Shown: piece after piece, positions 1 through 8,845 of the stretch
Numbering within the stretch: the stretch's first letter is position 1
How the letters are laid out: each line of letters begins with the position of its first letter
Assembly: GCF_000495915.1 (NCBI RefSeq)
Contig: NZ_AOFQ01000058.1
Coordinates: 1 to 64,000, forward strand
Direction: 5' to 3'
From: Stutzerimonas chloritidismutans AW-1
GTDB lineage: Bacteria > Pseudomonadota > Gammaproteobacteria > Pseudomonadales > Pseudomonadaceae
Length of the DNA: 64,000 bases
Program-made: the position numbers and the translations under genes
Notes under the pieces: model-generated
Databases searched by the model: none
What the model saw: only the letters and a program-made list of their open reading frames with translations
What the model was told of the DNA's origin: nothing

Positions 1-213
1 ATACCGGGGCTTTTTTATTGCCGCTGGACTCTCACCAGGGACTGCGTCCCAGGTTATTCGCTTCGCTCACCCCTTCGGGGCCGCGCTAAAGCGCGTTCAG
101 CTTCGCTGTCGAGTCTAGGTCGCGGAGCCAAATTTCAAAGCCTCGGTTGATACCGGGGCTTTTTTATTGCCGCTGGACTCTCACCAGGGACTGAGTCCCA
201 GGTTATTCGCTTC
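1..213. repeat. Duplicated 64-bp intergenic segment
   Basis: Positions 1-64 and 150-213 are the same sequence with a single difference (c against a near the 45th base). The second copy ends exactly at the stop codon of the VanZ-like gene. The copies are spaced 149 bp apart, so this looks like a tandem duplication of an intergenic stretch containing a terminator tail. The first copy starts at the window edge and may extend further left. The sequence between the copies holds only short hairpins. Confidence 0.8.
137..166 (+). terminator. Rho-independent terminator
   Basis: A GC-rich stem (AAAGCCTCGGT pairing with ACCGGGGCTTT around a TGAT loop) is followed by a T run. It would stop plus-strand transcription entering from the left of the window. 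The complementary AAAG flank could let it also act on the minus strand after the VanZ-like gene. Its second arm and tail recur at position 1. Confidence 0.65.
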
Positions 214-576
214 CTACTCGGTCAGCGGTTCGCCCAGCCGCTGACGCCACCAGCCCTGCGCCACAACCGAGCAGCCCCAGCCCAGCAGCACGCCCAACAC
301 ATTGGCCAGCATGTCCCAGCGCGAGGCGGTCCGATAAGGCAGCATGCCCTGCCCGATCTCGATCGACAGTGCCGCAATAACTGTCAGACCCAGCCCCCAC
401 AGGAATGGCACCCGCGGGAACGCCAGACGAAGGGTGAACGCCAGCGCGGCGAAACCCAGCAGATGATGCAGCTTGTCTTGCTGATCGAACAGCTGCGGTA
501 CCGGTTCCGGCTTCAAGCCGTTGAACAGGACGACCGCCAGCACGATCAGAAAGGGCAGCATTCGCATATAGGGCAT
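214..576 (-). CDS. VanZ-like small membrane protein
   Basis: A 120-residue protein with about four hydrophobic segments (roughly residues 3-20, 37-54, 57-75 and 88-107) and the conserved KLHH and S-E-x-x-Q features of VanZ-like proteins. This is a family of small integral inner-membrane proteins. Apart from the glycopeptide-resistance homologue, its members mostly lack a defined role, so no specific function is claimed. It lies alone, downstream of and co-directional with grxD but behind grxD's terminator. The two in-frame ATGs at the start (residues 1 and 4) are equally plausible. Confidence 0.75.
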   Translation of the reverse strand: MPYMRMLPFLIVLAVVLFNGLKPEPVPQLFDQQDKLHHLLGFAALAFTLRLAFPRVPFLWGLGLTVIAALSIEIGQGMLPYRTASRWDMLANVLGVLLGWGCSVVAQGWWRQRLGEPLTE

Positions 577-701
577 CAGGTGGCGTCTCTCACTTCAAGG
601 GATCAAACAGAACAGAGGGAAACACCCTCACCGCGACCTCTGACCCGGGAAAGACCATAAAGATCAACGCGTCAGCCGAGCGGCGTTATTCAGCAGAGCG
701 G

Positions 702-738
702 CACAAACAAAAATGCCCGCATCCTTCGATGCGGGCAT
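702..738 (-). terminator. grxD terminator
   Basis: A perfect 11-bp stem (713-723 with 728-738, loop CTTC) is followed, on the minus strand, by TTTTTGTTTG. It lies about 30 bp beyond the grxD stop codon, which is the expected arrangement for a rho-independent terminator of that gene. Confidence 0.85.
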
Positions 739-766
739 CAGCAAAGCCTACGCGGTCAGACCGGGC

Positions 767-1093
767 TTAGGCCTCGGTCTTGCCGACAGCGGACTTGATC
801 AGGGTCTGCAGCTCGCCGTTCTCGAACATCTCGAGGATGATGTCGCTGCCACCGACCAGCTCACCATTCACCCACAGCTGCGGGAAGGTCGGCCAGTTGG
901 CATAGGTCGGCAGGCTGGCACGAATTTCCGGGTTCTGCAGGATGTCGACATAAGCGAACTTCTCGCCACAGCCCATTACCGCCTGGGTCGCGCGAGCGGA
1001 AAAACCGCACTGCGGGGCGTTGGGCGAACCCTTCATGTAAAGCAGCACCGGGTTGTTGGCGATCTGTTCTTTGATGGTTTCGATGATATCCAT
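767..1093 (-). CDS. grxD: Monothiol glutaredoxin (Grx4 type)
   Basis: A cytoplasmic 108-residue monothiol glutaredoxin. Members of this family bind a glutathione-ligated [2Fe-2S] cluster and pass it to client proteins. The CGFS active site is at residues 29-32, the conserved Lys is at 21 with MKGSP following, and the cis-proline motif WPTFPQLW and the glutathione-binding GGSDI are present. Length is typical. The gene is divergent from argF across about 270 bp and ends at its own terminator. Proximity of grxD to argF is Pseudomonas-like. Confidence 0.95.
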   Translation of the reverse strand: MDIIETIKEQIANNPVLLYMKGSPNAPQCGFSARATQAVMGCGEKFAYVDILQNPEIRASLPTYANWPTFPQLWVNGELVGGSDIILEMFENGELQTLIKSAVGKTEA

Positions 1094-1365
1094 GGAGTAC
1101 CTCGGCTAGACACGGTTGCCGCGCATTGTAACGGAAAAAGCGTGGGAAAGCCGAGCGGAGGACTCGGCTTTGTTGCGGCGCAAAGGCCGTCAGCACGGCG
1201 ATTCAGCCCACCGGAGGCCGTGGGCTGCGGATTTGCGCCTATGCTCGCTTTCTGGATAAGATCGCGCCTTTCCCGTTTCGTCGCTCCCCGTGCGACCCCC
1301 AGTCGTCGGTCCCCTTTTTCTGTCGAAAAGCACTGGATCGCGCTGCGGCAATAAAGGTAGTTGAT
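1094..1365. promoter_or_regulatory. grxD/argF divergent intergenic region
   Basis: A 272-bp gap between the divergent grxD and argF genes must hold both promoters. I see a hairpin at about 1145-1170 (AAGCCGAG pairing with CTCGGCTT) with a short T-rich tail on the plus strand. It could be a terminator or attenuator-like element in the leader upstream of argF. I could not identify an unambiguous ARG box or promoter by eye. Confidence 0.4.
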
Positions 1366-2286
1366 ATGAGCGCAAGGCATTTTCTCTCACTGATGGACTG
1401 CACGCCCCAGGAGCTGAACAGCCTGGTCCGCCGCGGCATCGAGCTGAAGGATCTGCGCGAGCGCGGCGTCCTGTTCGAACCCCTGAAGAATCGCGTGCTA
1501 GGCATGATCTTCGAGAAGGCCTCGACCCGCACCCGACTGTCGTTCGAAGCCGGCATGATCCAGCTCGGCGGCCAGGCGATCTTCCTGTCCCCGCGCGACA
1601 CCCAGCTCGGGCGCGGCGAGCCGATCAGCGATTCGGCCATCGTCATGTCGCGCATGCTCGATGCGGTAATGATCCGCACGTTCGCCCACTCGACCCTCAC
1701 CGACTTTGCCGCCAACTCGAGCGTGCCGGTCATCAACGGTCTTTCCGATGACCTGCACCCCTGCCAGCTGATGGCCGATATGCAGACCTTCCATGAGCAC
1801 CGCGGAAGCATCGCCGGCAAGACGGTGGCCTGGATCGGCGACGGCAACAACATGTGCAATACCTATATAGAAGCCGCCATCCAGTTCGACTTCCAGCTCA
1901 AGGTCGCCTGCCCCGAGGGCTACGAGCCCGACGCCGAACTGATGGCGCGCGCCGGTGATCGCGTGCAGGTAATGCGTGATCCGCGCGAAGCGGCTGCAGG
2001 CGCACACCTGATCAGCACCGACGTCTGGGCCTCCATGGGCCAGGAAGACGAGGCCGCCGCGCGCCTGGCCACGTTCCGCCCCTATCAGGTGGACCGCGCT
2101 CTGCTCGATTGCGCTGCCGAGGACGTGCTGTTCATGCATTGCCTGCCGGCCCACCGCGGCGAGGAGATCAGCCACGACCTGCTCGACGATCCGCGCTCCG
2201 TGGCCTGGGATCAGGCCGAGAACCGCCTGCATGTACAGAAGGCGCTGCTGGAGTTTCTCGTCGAGCCGGCCTACCACCACGCATGA
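1366..2286 (+). CDS. argF: Ornithine carbamoyltransferase (anabolic)
   Basis: A cytoplasmic enzyme of arginine biosynthesis that makes citrulline from ornithine and carbamoyl phosphate. The 306-residue length is typical. Diagnostic motifs are the carbamoyl-phosphate loop STRTR (residues 53-57), HPCQ near residue 128 and the ornithine-site HCLP near residue 265. Its stop codon overlaps the start of the following ABC ATPase gene (ATGA), so the two are co-transcribed and translationally coupled. The same argF-ABC ATPase order occurs in Pseudomonas aeruginosa. Confidence 0.97.
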   Translation: MSARHFLSLMDCTPQELNSLVRRGIELKDLRERGVLFEPLKNRVLGMIFEKASTRTRLSFEAGMIQLGGQAIFLSPRDTQLGRGEPISDSAIVMSRMLDAVMIRTFAHSTLTDFAANSSVPVINGLSDDLHPCQLMADMQTFHEHRGSIAGKTVAWIGDGNNMCNTYIEAAIQFDFQLKVACPEGYEPDAELMARAGDRVQVMRDPREAAAGAHLISTDVWASMGQEDEAAARLATFRPYQVDRALLDCAAEDVLFMHCLPAHRGEEISHDLLDDPRSVAWDQAENRLHVQKALLEFLVEPAYHHA

Positions 2287-3380
2287 AACACGAGCCGCCG
2301 CTGCTGCAACTGCGTGACCTGGCCTGCGGCTACGGCGAGCAGAGCATCGTCCAGCACCTCAACCTGCATCTGAACCGCGGCGACATCGGCTGCCTGCTCG
2401 GCCCGTCCGGTTGCGGCAAGACCACTACGCTGCGTGCCATCGCCGGCTTCGAGCCGGTGCACCAGGGCGAAATCCACCTGGCGGAGTCGGTCATTTCCCG
2501 CTCGGGCTTCACCCTGGCGCCGGAGAAGCGCCGCATCGGCATGGTCTTTCAGGACTACGCGCTGTTTCCCCATCTGACCGTGGCGGAGAACATCGCCTTC
2601 GGGATTCGCAAGCAGCCTGACTGCTCGCAAATCGTCTCCGAGATGCTCGAACTGGTGCACCTGGCCGCCCTTGGCAAACGTTATCCACATGAGCTCTCCG
2701 GCGGACAGCAGCAGCGCGTCGCACTGGCCCGCGCCCTGGCGCCCGAGCCTGCACTTTTGCTGCTGGACGAGCCGTTCTCCAACCTCGACGTCGAACTGCG
2801 TCGGCGCCTCAGCCATGAGGTGCGCGAGATCCTCAAGGCACGCAACACCAGCGCCATTCTGGTTACCCACGACCAGGAAGAAGCCTTCGCCGTCAGCGAT
2901 CAGGTCGGCGTGTTTAAGGACGGCCGCCTGGAGCAGTGGGACACCCCGTTCAACCTTTACCACGAACCGCTGACGCCCTTCGTGGCCAGCTTTATCGGCC
3001 AGGGCTATTTCATCCGCGGGCAGCTGCTAGACCCGGAAACCGTGCAGACCGAACTCGGTGTGATTCGCGGCAACCGTGCCTACACCTGGCCTGCTGGCAG
3101 CTCGGTGGATGTGTTGCTGCGCCCGGACGACATCGTCTACAAACCGGACAGCCCGCTGCGGGCGCTTATCGTCGGCAAGACCTTTCTCGGCGCATCGACG
3201 CTGTACCGGCTGCAGCTGCCTACCGGCAATCAACTGGTGGCGATCTTCACCAGCCATGCGGACTACCCCACCGGGCAGGAAGTCGGCATCGCCATCGCCG
3301 CCGACCATCTGGTGGTATTTCCGGCACAGGGCAGCATCGCCGCCCATGAAACGCTGCAGCCGACAACAGCGGCGCGCTAA
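2283..3380 (+). CDS. ABC importer ATPase (FbpC/PotA type)
   Basis: A 365-residue importer ATPase with Walker [10 protein letters not shown] (about residues 40-48), signature LSGGQQQR, Walker [13 protein letters not shown] and an H-loop LVTHD. A C-terminal extension of about 120 residues is of the TOBE type typical of iron(III), polyamine or sugar importers. I chose the ATG overlapping the argF stop codon. An upstream in-frame ATG inside argF would add residues with no family match. No permease or binding-protein genes are adjacent, so the substrate is unknown. Its 3' end overlaps convergent tadA by 4 bp. Confidence 0.9.
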   Translation: MKHEPPLLQLRDLACGYGEQSIVQHLNLHLNRGDIGCLLGPSGCGKTTTLRAIAGFEPVHQGEIHLAESVISRSGFTLAPEKRRIGMVFQDYALFPHLTVAENIAFGIRKQPDCSQIVSEMLELVHLAALGKRYPHELSGGQQQRVALARALAPEPALLLLDEPFSNLDVELRRRLSHEVREILKARNTSAILVTHDQEEAFAVSDQVGVFKDGRLEQWDTPFNLYHEPLTPFVASFIGQGYFIRGQLLDPETVQTELGVIRGNRAYTWPAGSSVDVLLRPDDIVYKPDSPLRALIVGKTFLGASTLYRLQLPTGNQLVAIFTSHADYPTGQEVGIAIAADHLVVFPAQGSIAAHETLQPTTAAR

Positions 3381-3859
3381 CCCTTCTGCCGGCGCTGGCG
3401 GAAGAACTCGCTGAGCACCATCCCGCACTCCTCGGCCAGCACACCACCCTCGACCAGCACCCGGTGGTTGAGAAAGCCCTGATCGAAAAACTGGCCGCGA
3501 CTGACAACCACGCCGGCCTTCGGCTCGGTGGCGCCATAGACGACGCGCTGGATCCGCGAATGCACGATCAGACCGGCGCACATGCTGCACGGCTCCAGCG
3601 TGACGTAGAGCGTCACGCCGGGTAGCCGATAGTTCTGCAGCACCTGCGCCGCATCCCGCACCGCGACCATTTCCGCATGCGCACTGGGGTCGTGTCGGGA
3701 GATCGGGCAGTTGAAGCCGCGCCCGATGATCTGTCCATCCTGCACCAGCACAGCGCCGACCGGCACCTCTCCCAACGCAGCGCCCTGCGCCGCCAGCGCC
3801 AGGGCTTCGCGCATGAAGCGCTCGTCCTGGCTGCGGTCGATGATCTGCGGCTTCCTCAC
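3377..3859 (-). CDS. tadA: tRNA-specific adenosine deaminase
   Basis: This enzyme deaminates wobble adenosine 34 to inosine in tRNA-Arg(ACG). The zinc-binding cytidine-deaminase-fold motifs are HAE (residues 61-63, with catalytic Glu63) and PCSMC (residues 90-94). At 160 residues it has the usual size. The order guaA-multicopper oxidase-tadA matches Pseudomonas, with guaA now displaced by the ICE. The stop codons of tadA and the ABC ATPase overlap convergently. Confidence 0.95.
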   Translation of the reverse strand: MRKPQIIDRSQDERFMREALALAAQGAALGEVPVGAVLVQDGQIIGRGFNCPISRHDPSAHAEMVAVRDAAQVLQNYRLPGVTLYVTLEPCSMCAGLIVHSRIQRVVYGATEPKAGVVVSRGQFFDQGFLNHRVLVEGGVLAEECGMVLSEFFRQRRQKG

Positions 3860-3878
3860 TGCCCTACTCCGCCCTGTC

Positions 3879-5249
3879 TCATACCACCTCGATCGCTGCC
3901 ATCAACCCGGTTTCCATGTGGTCGATGACATGACAGTGAAACATCCAGACACCCGGATTATCAGCGACCAGCGCGATACGGGCCGTCTCGTTCTTGCCCA
4001 GCAGGTAGGTATCGGTGAACCACGGATCGATCTTGCGGCGATTGGACGAGATCACCTTGAAGGTCATCCCGTGCAGATGAATCGGATGCTGGTACTGACT
4101 GAGGTTGCGCAGCTCGAAGATGTAATGGCCATCCTTTTTCAGCGTCGCAATCGGGCGATCGGCACAGGTCTTGTCGTTGATGTCCCAGGCCTCGCCGTTG
4201 ATCTGCCAGAAGGTATAGGCGCCGCCCTGTGCGGCGTCTGTCGACAAGGTACCGGCCCACTCGAAGTTGAAGCGCAGCGTTTCCGCGCGCTGCAGATCCG
4301 GCTCCGCCACGGGATTGGCCGGCAACGCCGGCGGCCAGTCGCCGGCGACTTCGTCATGCGCCACCGAGCGCAGCGTCGCCAGCCGTAGCGGACCATTGCG
4401 CAAGGACAGCTCCACGCCGGCCTCCGGCACCTTCAGCGCCAGGTCGATACGCATGCCCGGACCGAGCCAGTACTCCTTGCCCAGCGGCATCGGAACGACC
4501 GGATGTCCATCGAGCGCATAGATGCGCGCCTCGCTATCTGGCAGGTTCAGGCGATAGGTCAGGGTGTTGTCGAGATTCAGCAGCCGCAGCCGCACGACCT
4601 GCCCGGCCGGCAGATCAAGCGTGGGCGCATGTGTGCCATTCACCGTCGACAGCACGCCCGGCGTGCCGCCACGGGCCGCCTCGCGCGGCACGCTGAATTC
4701 GGTGAACGCCCCCTGCTTGTCGACATGCCAGCTTTTCAGGTTGAGCGTGCGCTCGTGCCTGAAACCGCTTGGTTCGCGCTCCTCGACAATCAGCGGACCG
4801 ACCAGCCCGCGACCTAGCTGCGCGGCACTGCTGGTGTGCGGGTGATACCAGAAGCTGCCGGCATCGTGCAGCTGGAAGCGATAGTCGAAGAACTCGCCGG
4901 GCAACACCGGCAACTGCGATACGTAGGGCACGCCATCCATTTCCAGCGGCAGACGAATGCCATGCCAATGGATGGTGGTGGGCTCGGGCAGATTGTTGAT
5001 GAAGCGCACCCGCAGCCAGTCGCCCTGACGGCCACGCAGCTCCAGGCCAGGCGCTTGCCCGCCATAGGCCCAGGCAGGCGTGACGTGACCAGGCACCAGC
5101 TCCACGTCCAGCGGGGCGGCAATCAATTCGTAGTCATGAGTGGTGATGTCGGCCGGGCGACCGAGCCAGTAGCGCGCGCCACTGCCGGCGAGACCGACGA
5201 CACCAAGACCGGCCAGGCCGGTGAGAATCTGTCTACGGGTAAAGGACAT
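3879..5249 (-). CDS. Tat-exported multicopper oxidase
   Basis: A periplasmic multicopper oxidase of about 456 residues, of the CueO/CopA/laccase family. The start is placed at MSFTRRQ because a twin-arginine signal (TRRQ followed by a hydrophobic stretch) then sits at the N-terminus; a longer in-frame start adds 12 residues. Copper motifs are HWHG (about 99), HPHT (about 141), HPIHLHG (about 388) and HCHVIDHMETG (about 438), so all type 1, 2 and 3 copper sites appear intact. Family members couple four one-electron oxidations (Cu(I), phenols or metals) to reduction of O2; the substrate here is unknown. It lies directly downstream of the guaA 3' end. Confidence 0.9.
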   Translation of the reverse strand: MSFTRRQILTGLAGLGVVGLAGSGARYWLGRPADITTHDYELIAAPLDVELVPGHVTPAWAYGGQAPGLELRGRQGDWLRVRFINNLPEPTTIHWHGIRLPLEMDGVPYVSQLPVLPGEFFDYRFQLHDAGSFWYHPHTSSAAQLGRGLVGPLIVEEREPSGFRHERTLNLKSWHVDKQGAFTEFSVPREAARGGTPGVLSTVNGTHAPTLDLPAGQVVRLRLLNLDNTLTYRLNLPDSEARIYALDGHPVVPMPLGKEYWLGPGMRIDLALKVPEAGVELSLRNGPLRLATLRSVAHDEVAGDWPPALPANPVAEPDLQRAETLRFNFEWAGTLSTDAAQGGAYTFWQINGEAWDINDKTCADRPIATLKKDGHYIFELRNLSQYQHPIHLHGMTFKVISSNRRKIDPWFTDTYLLGKNETARIALVADNPGVWMFHCHVIDHMETGLMAAIEVV

Positions 5250-5323
5250 GCATGGGCTCCAGCCAGTCCGAATTGATGGGCCCATCAGGCTCGACGCGCC
5301 TCTCTGCGGAGGCTGCGCATAGC

Positions 5324-5349
5324 ATGAGGGCAGCCTGGGCTGCCCTCAT
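5324..5349 (-). terminator. Hairpin after guaA 3' end
   Basis: A perfect inverted repeat with 12-bp arms (ATGAGGGCAGCC) separated by two bases lies 10 bp beyond the guaA stop codon in the direction of guaA transcription. It has no T-run on the minus side, so it may act as a bidirectional or weak terminator. It belongs to the chromosomal flank. Confidence 0.6.
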
Positions 5350-5358
5350 TGCTTCAGA

Positions 5359-5373
5359 TCATTCCCACTCGAT
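5359..5373 (-). other. guaA 3' end remnant, putative ICE att core
   Basis: Read on the minus strand, these 15 bases encode the last four residues of GMP synthase (Ile-Glu-Trp-Glu) and a TGA stop. Immediately upstream in that frame the guaA sequence is lost and an in-frame stop appears, so only the gene end is here. It sits next to the multicopper oxidase and tadA, which follow guaA in Pseudomonas. I infer this is one attachment site of an ICE inserted in the guaA 3' end. The intact gene should lie at the far ICE end, outside the window. Confidence 0.75.
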
Positions 5374-5622
5374 CATCAATAGGTCGCCTCAACCCGCATA
5401 GCTAAAGGGATTGGCTGTGATCGACATGGAGTCTTACCGTCGCTTTTACCGTCAACCGCGCAGAGCTTTTGCTGGCGCGGGAGATGGAGCGATTTGCGGG
5501 GCGACGACTTTAGCGACACCATTATCAATCAGCTCTGATTTTATCCCTCCATGGTCACCGGCGCGAGGCCTAAAGGTTCGACATCTACTTGGCGACCGCA
5601 GTCTGCCCGCCGAAGCCTTCTA
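5374..5622. other. Left ICE end, no gene seen
   Basis: About 250 bp between the putative att core and the first ICE gene. The base composition is less GC-rich than the flanks. I see no convincing reading frame, RNA gene or integrase here, so the recombination genes are presumably at the opposite end of the element. Confidence 0.5.
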
Positions 5623-5868
5623 TTAAATAGTGGGAAGCTGACAATCAGGATCGTTTCCTGCCCTCTTGAACCCCCGATCACCTGCAATGAACGTCTCCAG
5701 CATGTACGGAATGAGCGTTACGGCATCGACCGTATCACCATACATCCGCACGTGCAGTGCGGCGTAACGGTCAAGGTCAGCCTTCAGGCTGGCCGGACAT
5801 GTGAAGGTCAGCTTGACGCTCTCAGCCTTGGGCAGCGGTCCCAGCCGCAGCTTACGTGTGTGGCTCAT
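5623..5868 (-). CDS. DUF2274 family protein
   Basis: A small protein of 81 residues with the DUF2274 pattern: a basic N-terminus, then a short strand (VKLTFTCP) followed by helices, compatible with a ribbon-helix-helix-like fold. In Tn4371-like ICEs a gene of this family regularly follows trbI. Its start codon overlaps the trbI stop by 4 bp, so it closes the trb operon. The role in transfer is unknown. Confidence 0.75.
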   Translation of the reverse strand: MSHTRKLRLGPLPKAESVKLTFTCPASLKADLDRYAALHVRMYGDTVDAVTLIPYMLETFIAGDRGFKRAGNDPDCQLPTI

Positions 5869-7142
5869 CGTGAAGTCCCCCTATTAAAGAACAGCGGTTG
5901 ATAGGGCCGCAGCACCAGATCCCGATTGACGATGATGCGCACCGGCAGGCCGGGTCGCTCGGTCAAGGTGGGCTGGATGTTCATGTTGCGCCGGGTCATC
6001 TCCTGCCCGACCTGATTCACGCTGTCCTGCAGGCCGTCACGGCCTGCGATGATGATCCGGTCGCCGTCCTGGCGGTTCTCCGGCGCGGCCAGTTCGGCAC
6101 CGATACCCAGCAGCGTCGTCAGCGCCGCGCCGGCGAAGACGCGATCCCAATGCCAATCGACGCCGTCCTCCAGGCCGGAGTAGCCGGCAGGGTCGGTGCC
6201 CACGAGGTTGTCCAGCGTCAGTGAAGATGTGTCCGGCAATATGATGCGATTCCACACCACCTGCACCCGGCTCTGCCCATAGCTGACCTGGCTGTTGTAG
6301 CGACCGAGGATGCGCGAGCCCTGCGGGATTAGCAGGTGCTTGCCGGTTGCCGTGTCGTAGACCGGCTCCGTCACTGTGCCGATCACATCACCCGGAAGAT
6401 CCGACTTGATACCCGTCACAAGCGCACCGGCGATCACCGTGCCAGCCATGACCTGGTAGGGCGACGCCGGCAGCTGCAGGTTCCCGGAATTGCGGGTTTC
6501 CGTGGCTCCGGTTTGCAAGAACGACTCTTTCTGCTCCTGCCGGTTCTGCGCGGCTGTCGGATCGACGGCGTTCACCGCCGTCGAGGCGGGGCCGGCGGCC
6601 AGCGGATCGAAGCCGGTCAGTGTTGCTGCATCCGAGGCAGGCTGTGCAGGCGCAGCCACGGCTAGGCGCTGGCTACCCGCGCGGAAAAACACCGATGAGG
6701 CGGCCGCTTCTTCGGCCTCTTTCAGCCGCGCCAGCCGTTCGGCCTCGGCGGGATCGTGGCCAGGCGGCGTGTAGTTGGGCGCTGCCGGCCGCTGCGATTG
6801 CACGATGGCCGGGCCAAGGTCGCCCGGCAGCGGCGGCCCCAACGCGGGTGGTGGTGGCGGCAGCTTGGAATAGTCAGAGGGAAGTCGGTCGAGCCCTTCA
6901 GAGCGAGAAACGCGATCGACATTATATAGTTCCGCCGGATCGCTCCCTCCCCGAGGCTTCGGCGGCTGCAAGGACCAGATGGTGGCACCCAACACCGCGA
7001 CGGAGAGCCCACCGGCAAGCGCTGCCAGGGTGCGCCGGTTCAATCGCGTGACTGGGCGTGGCTGGGCGCGCAGCGCTACCGTTTCGGGCGGGACCTTGTC
7101 CGCCTGCGGCGCGGCAAGGTCGGGGGTATTGTCCTGGCTCAT
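5865..7142 (-). CDS. trbI: Conjugal transfer protein TrbI (VirB10-like)
   Basis: A 425-residue VirB10-like protein that spans from the inner membrane to the outer-membrane core complex of the type IV secretion system. It has a short cytoplasmic N-terminus, one transmembrane helix (about residues 37-58), a proline-rich periplasmic segment (about 90-125) and a C-terminal TrbI/VirB10 beta-barrel domain (about 225-415) with the VxGTVTEPVYD-type core. It is only 2 bp downstream of trbG in the co-directional trb operon. Confidence 0.92.
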   Translation of the reverse strand: MSQDNTPDLAAPQADKVPPETVALRAQPRPVTRLNRRTLAALAGGLSVAVLGATIWSLQPPKPRGGSDPAELYNVDRVSRSEGLDRLPSDYSKLPPPPPALGPPLPGDLGPAIVQSQRPAAPNYTPPGHDPAEAERLARLKEAEEAAASSVFFRAGSQRLAVAAPAQPASDAATLTGFDPLAAGPASTAVNAVDPTAAQNRQEQKESFLQTGATETRNSGNLQLPASPYQVMAGTVIAGALVTGIKSDLPGDVIGTVTEPVYDTATGKHLLIPQGSRILGRYNSQVSYGQSRVQVVWNRIILPDTSSLTLDNLVGTDPAGYSGLEDGVDWHWDRVFAGAALTTLLGIGAELAAPENRQDGDRIIIAGRDGLQDSVNQVGQEMTRRNMNIQPTLTERPGLPVRIIVNRDLVLRPYQPLFFNRGTSR

Positions 7143-7144
7143 GC

Positions 7145-8131
7145 TCAGTTCCCCCGCGCCGCGCCATCCGTGCGTTCGATGCGCACCACGTCGCCCTTGT
7201 CGCCTCCCAGGCGCAGTTCAGCCGCGCCAAACAGCCGATCCACGATGTAGTACGGCGAACGGAAGCGGTAGTTGACCAACTGCCCATCGCCTTGCGCCCC
7301 AATCACGAACAGCGGTGGCAACTCGCCCTGGGCGATACCGGCGGGAAACTGGATGTAGACCTTCTCGCCGTCATCGAAGGCGCGCAACGGCTGCCACGAC
7401 GAATTGCTGCCGCTGATCGCGTAGCGGAAGCGGAGATTCTCCAGCGAGAGACCGCTATCGACCGGCGCGCTCGCCTGCGCGGCCTGTGCTTGGCGCTGCA
7501 AGGCCAACATGCGGTCCTTCGGATAATCCCAGGACACCGAGGCCATCCAGGCTTTCTCAGTCGAGGTCAGCTCAATGAGATAAGTGCGCCGACTGGTGGT
7601 GATGACCAGATTGGTCTTGAGGCCCGAGCGGATGGGTTTGACCAGCACGTTGACACGCAGCGCGTCGCCGGAACCGCTGGAGGTGTCGCCGACGACCCAG
7701 CGCACCGTGTCGCCAGCGGCCACCGTCACCAGTTCCTCACCGGCCTGCAGCGCGATCACGGTCACGCGCCCCGGCGCGGCATAGACCTGATAAAGCGCTC
7801 CGTCGCTGTAGGGCCAGACTTGGATCGCATTGATGTAGCCCTCTCGCGTAGGCACCACCCTCGCCTCCTGGTTGGCGCGCGACACCCTCACTTTCTCGTC
7901 GTCCGGCTCCGGCGCAGGACCGGCTTCGTCTGGCAGCGGCTTCATCTGTGCCGGCATCGGCAACACCGTGGGCACCGCCACCACGGTCAGCGGCTTAGGT
8001 GGCTCGGGCAGCGGCTGCGCCTGCACCGGCTCGTCGAGCGAAATACGCGGTGGTGGCTTGCCCTGGCCGCTACAGCCGGCCAAGGCCAGCAAAACCAGGG
8101 GGAGCGCGGATATACGAAAAAACAGGTTCAT
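7145..8131 (-). CDS. trbG: Conjugal transfer lipoprotein TrbG (VirB9-like)
   Basis: A VirB9-like component of the outer-membrane core complex, about 328 residues. The start at MNLFF was chosen because it yields a lipoprotein signal with lipobox LAGC (Cys20) and overlaps the trbF stop codon (ATGA); an in-frame start 13 codons upstream has no such support. The C-terminal domain contains the family segments YAISG and the VDRLFGAAELRLG-like end. It would interact with TrbI and, in related systems, with a short lipoprotein. Confidence 0.9.
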   Translation of the reverse strand: MNLFFRISALPLVLLALAGCSGQGKPPPRISLDEPVQAQPLPEPPKPLTVVAVPTVLPMPAQMKPLPDEAGPAPEPDDEKVRVSRANQEARVVPTREGYINAIQVWPYSDGALYQVYAAPGRVTVIALQAGEELVTVAAGDTVRWVVGDTSSGSGDALRVNVLVKPIRSGLKTNLVITTSRRTYLIELTSTEKAWMASVSWDYPKDRMLALQRQAQAAQASAPVDSGLSLENLRFRYAISGSNSSWQPLRAFDDGEKVYIQFPAGIAQGELPPLFVIGAQGDGQLVNYRFRSPYYIVDRLFGAAELRLGGDKGDVVRIERTDGAARGN

Positions 8132-8832
8132 GGCTTGGCTCCTTCGGACGCATCGAGTTCGCGACTCCACGACAGCCCGTTGACGTAGATGCCCAGGGGG
8201 TTCTTGCGCAGGCGCTGTTCGGTACGCGGGGTTTGCAAGACGGTGGAGATCACCGCGTTCCAGCGCTCGGTGCCGACGGGCGAGCCGTGGACGAAGCGCT
8301 GCTCCGTCCAGCGCACGTTGAAAGAGGCGTCGCTGGCCCGCACGACGCTGCTAACCTGCACCGTCACCGACTCCTTGCCGACGCGGGCGAAGGGATCGTT
8401 GGTGCGCGCGTAGTCGTTGAGCACGGCCGCGCCACGATCAGTGGTGTAGTCGTAGGCATCGAGCCAGTTCTGCCGTACCACGATCGGGTCGATGGACAGC
8501 GAGCGCACCAGCGTGACGAAGCGCGCCAGGTGATAGGCGACCTGCGCATCGGCCGGCCGGTACGGTGTGGCGGCCTCGCCGACCGCGCGAACCTGGCCAG
8601 ACCTGTCCACCTCCACCACATAGGGCGTGACGATGGACTGCGCCGAGCGCCAGACCAGGCCGCCCGCCATCAGCAGTGCGAGAGCCAGACAGCCAAAGGC
8701 CATGAAGCGCCAGTTTCTCGCCTGCACACGGGCCGAGCCGATGCGCTCGTCCCACGCCTGCGCAGCGGCCTGGTACGGGGTGGCGGGTTGCGGCGTCTCG
8801 GCATAGCGCACCCGCGGACGGTTGAAACGCAT
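8128..8832 (-). CDS. trbF: Conjugal transfer protein TrbF (VirB8-like)
   Basis: A bitopic inner-membrane assembly factor of 234 residues. One transmembrane helix lies at about residues 45-65, followed by a periplasmic VirB8 domain. The start MRFNRPRVRY is supported by an excellent ribosome-binding site (AAAGGAGG, about 7 bases upstream). The gene overlaps trbG by 4 bp. Confidence 0.92.
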   Translation of the reverse strand: MRFNRPRVRYAETPQPATPYQAAAQAWDERIGSARVQARNWRFMAFGCLALALLMAGGLVWRSAQSIVTPYVVEVDRSGQVRAVGEAATPYRPADAQVAYHLARFVTLVRSLSIDPIVVRQNWLDAYDYTTDRGAAVLNDYARTNDPFARVGKESVTVQVSSVVRASDASFNVRWTEQRFVHGSPVGTERWNAVISTVLQTPRTEQRLRKNPLGIYVNGLSWSRELDASEGAKP

Positions 8833-8845
8833 GGTTCGTCCTCCT

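Noticed and set aside
5374-5622. A canonical T-rich Tn4371-type attachment site or a tRNA gene at the left junction
   Set aside because: Neither is visible. The guaA 3' end explains the junction instead.
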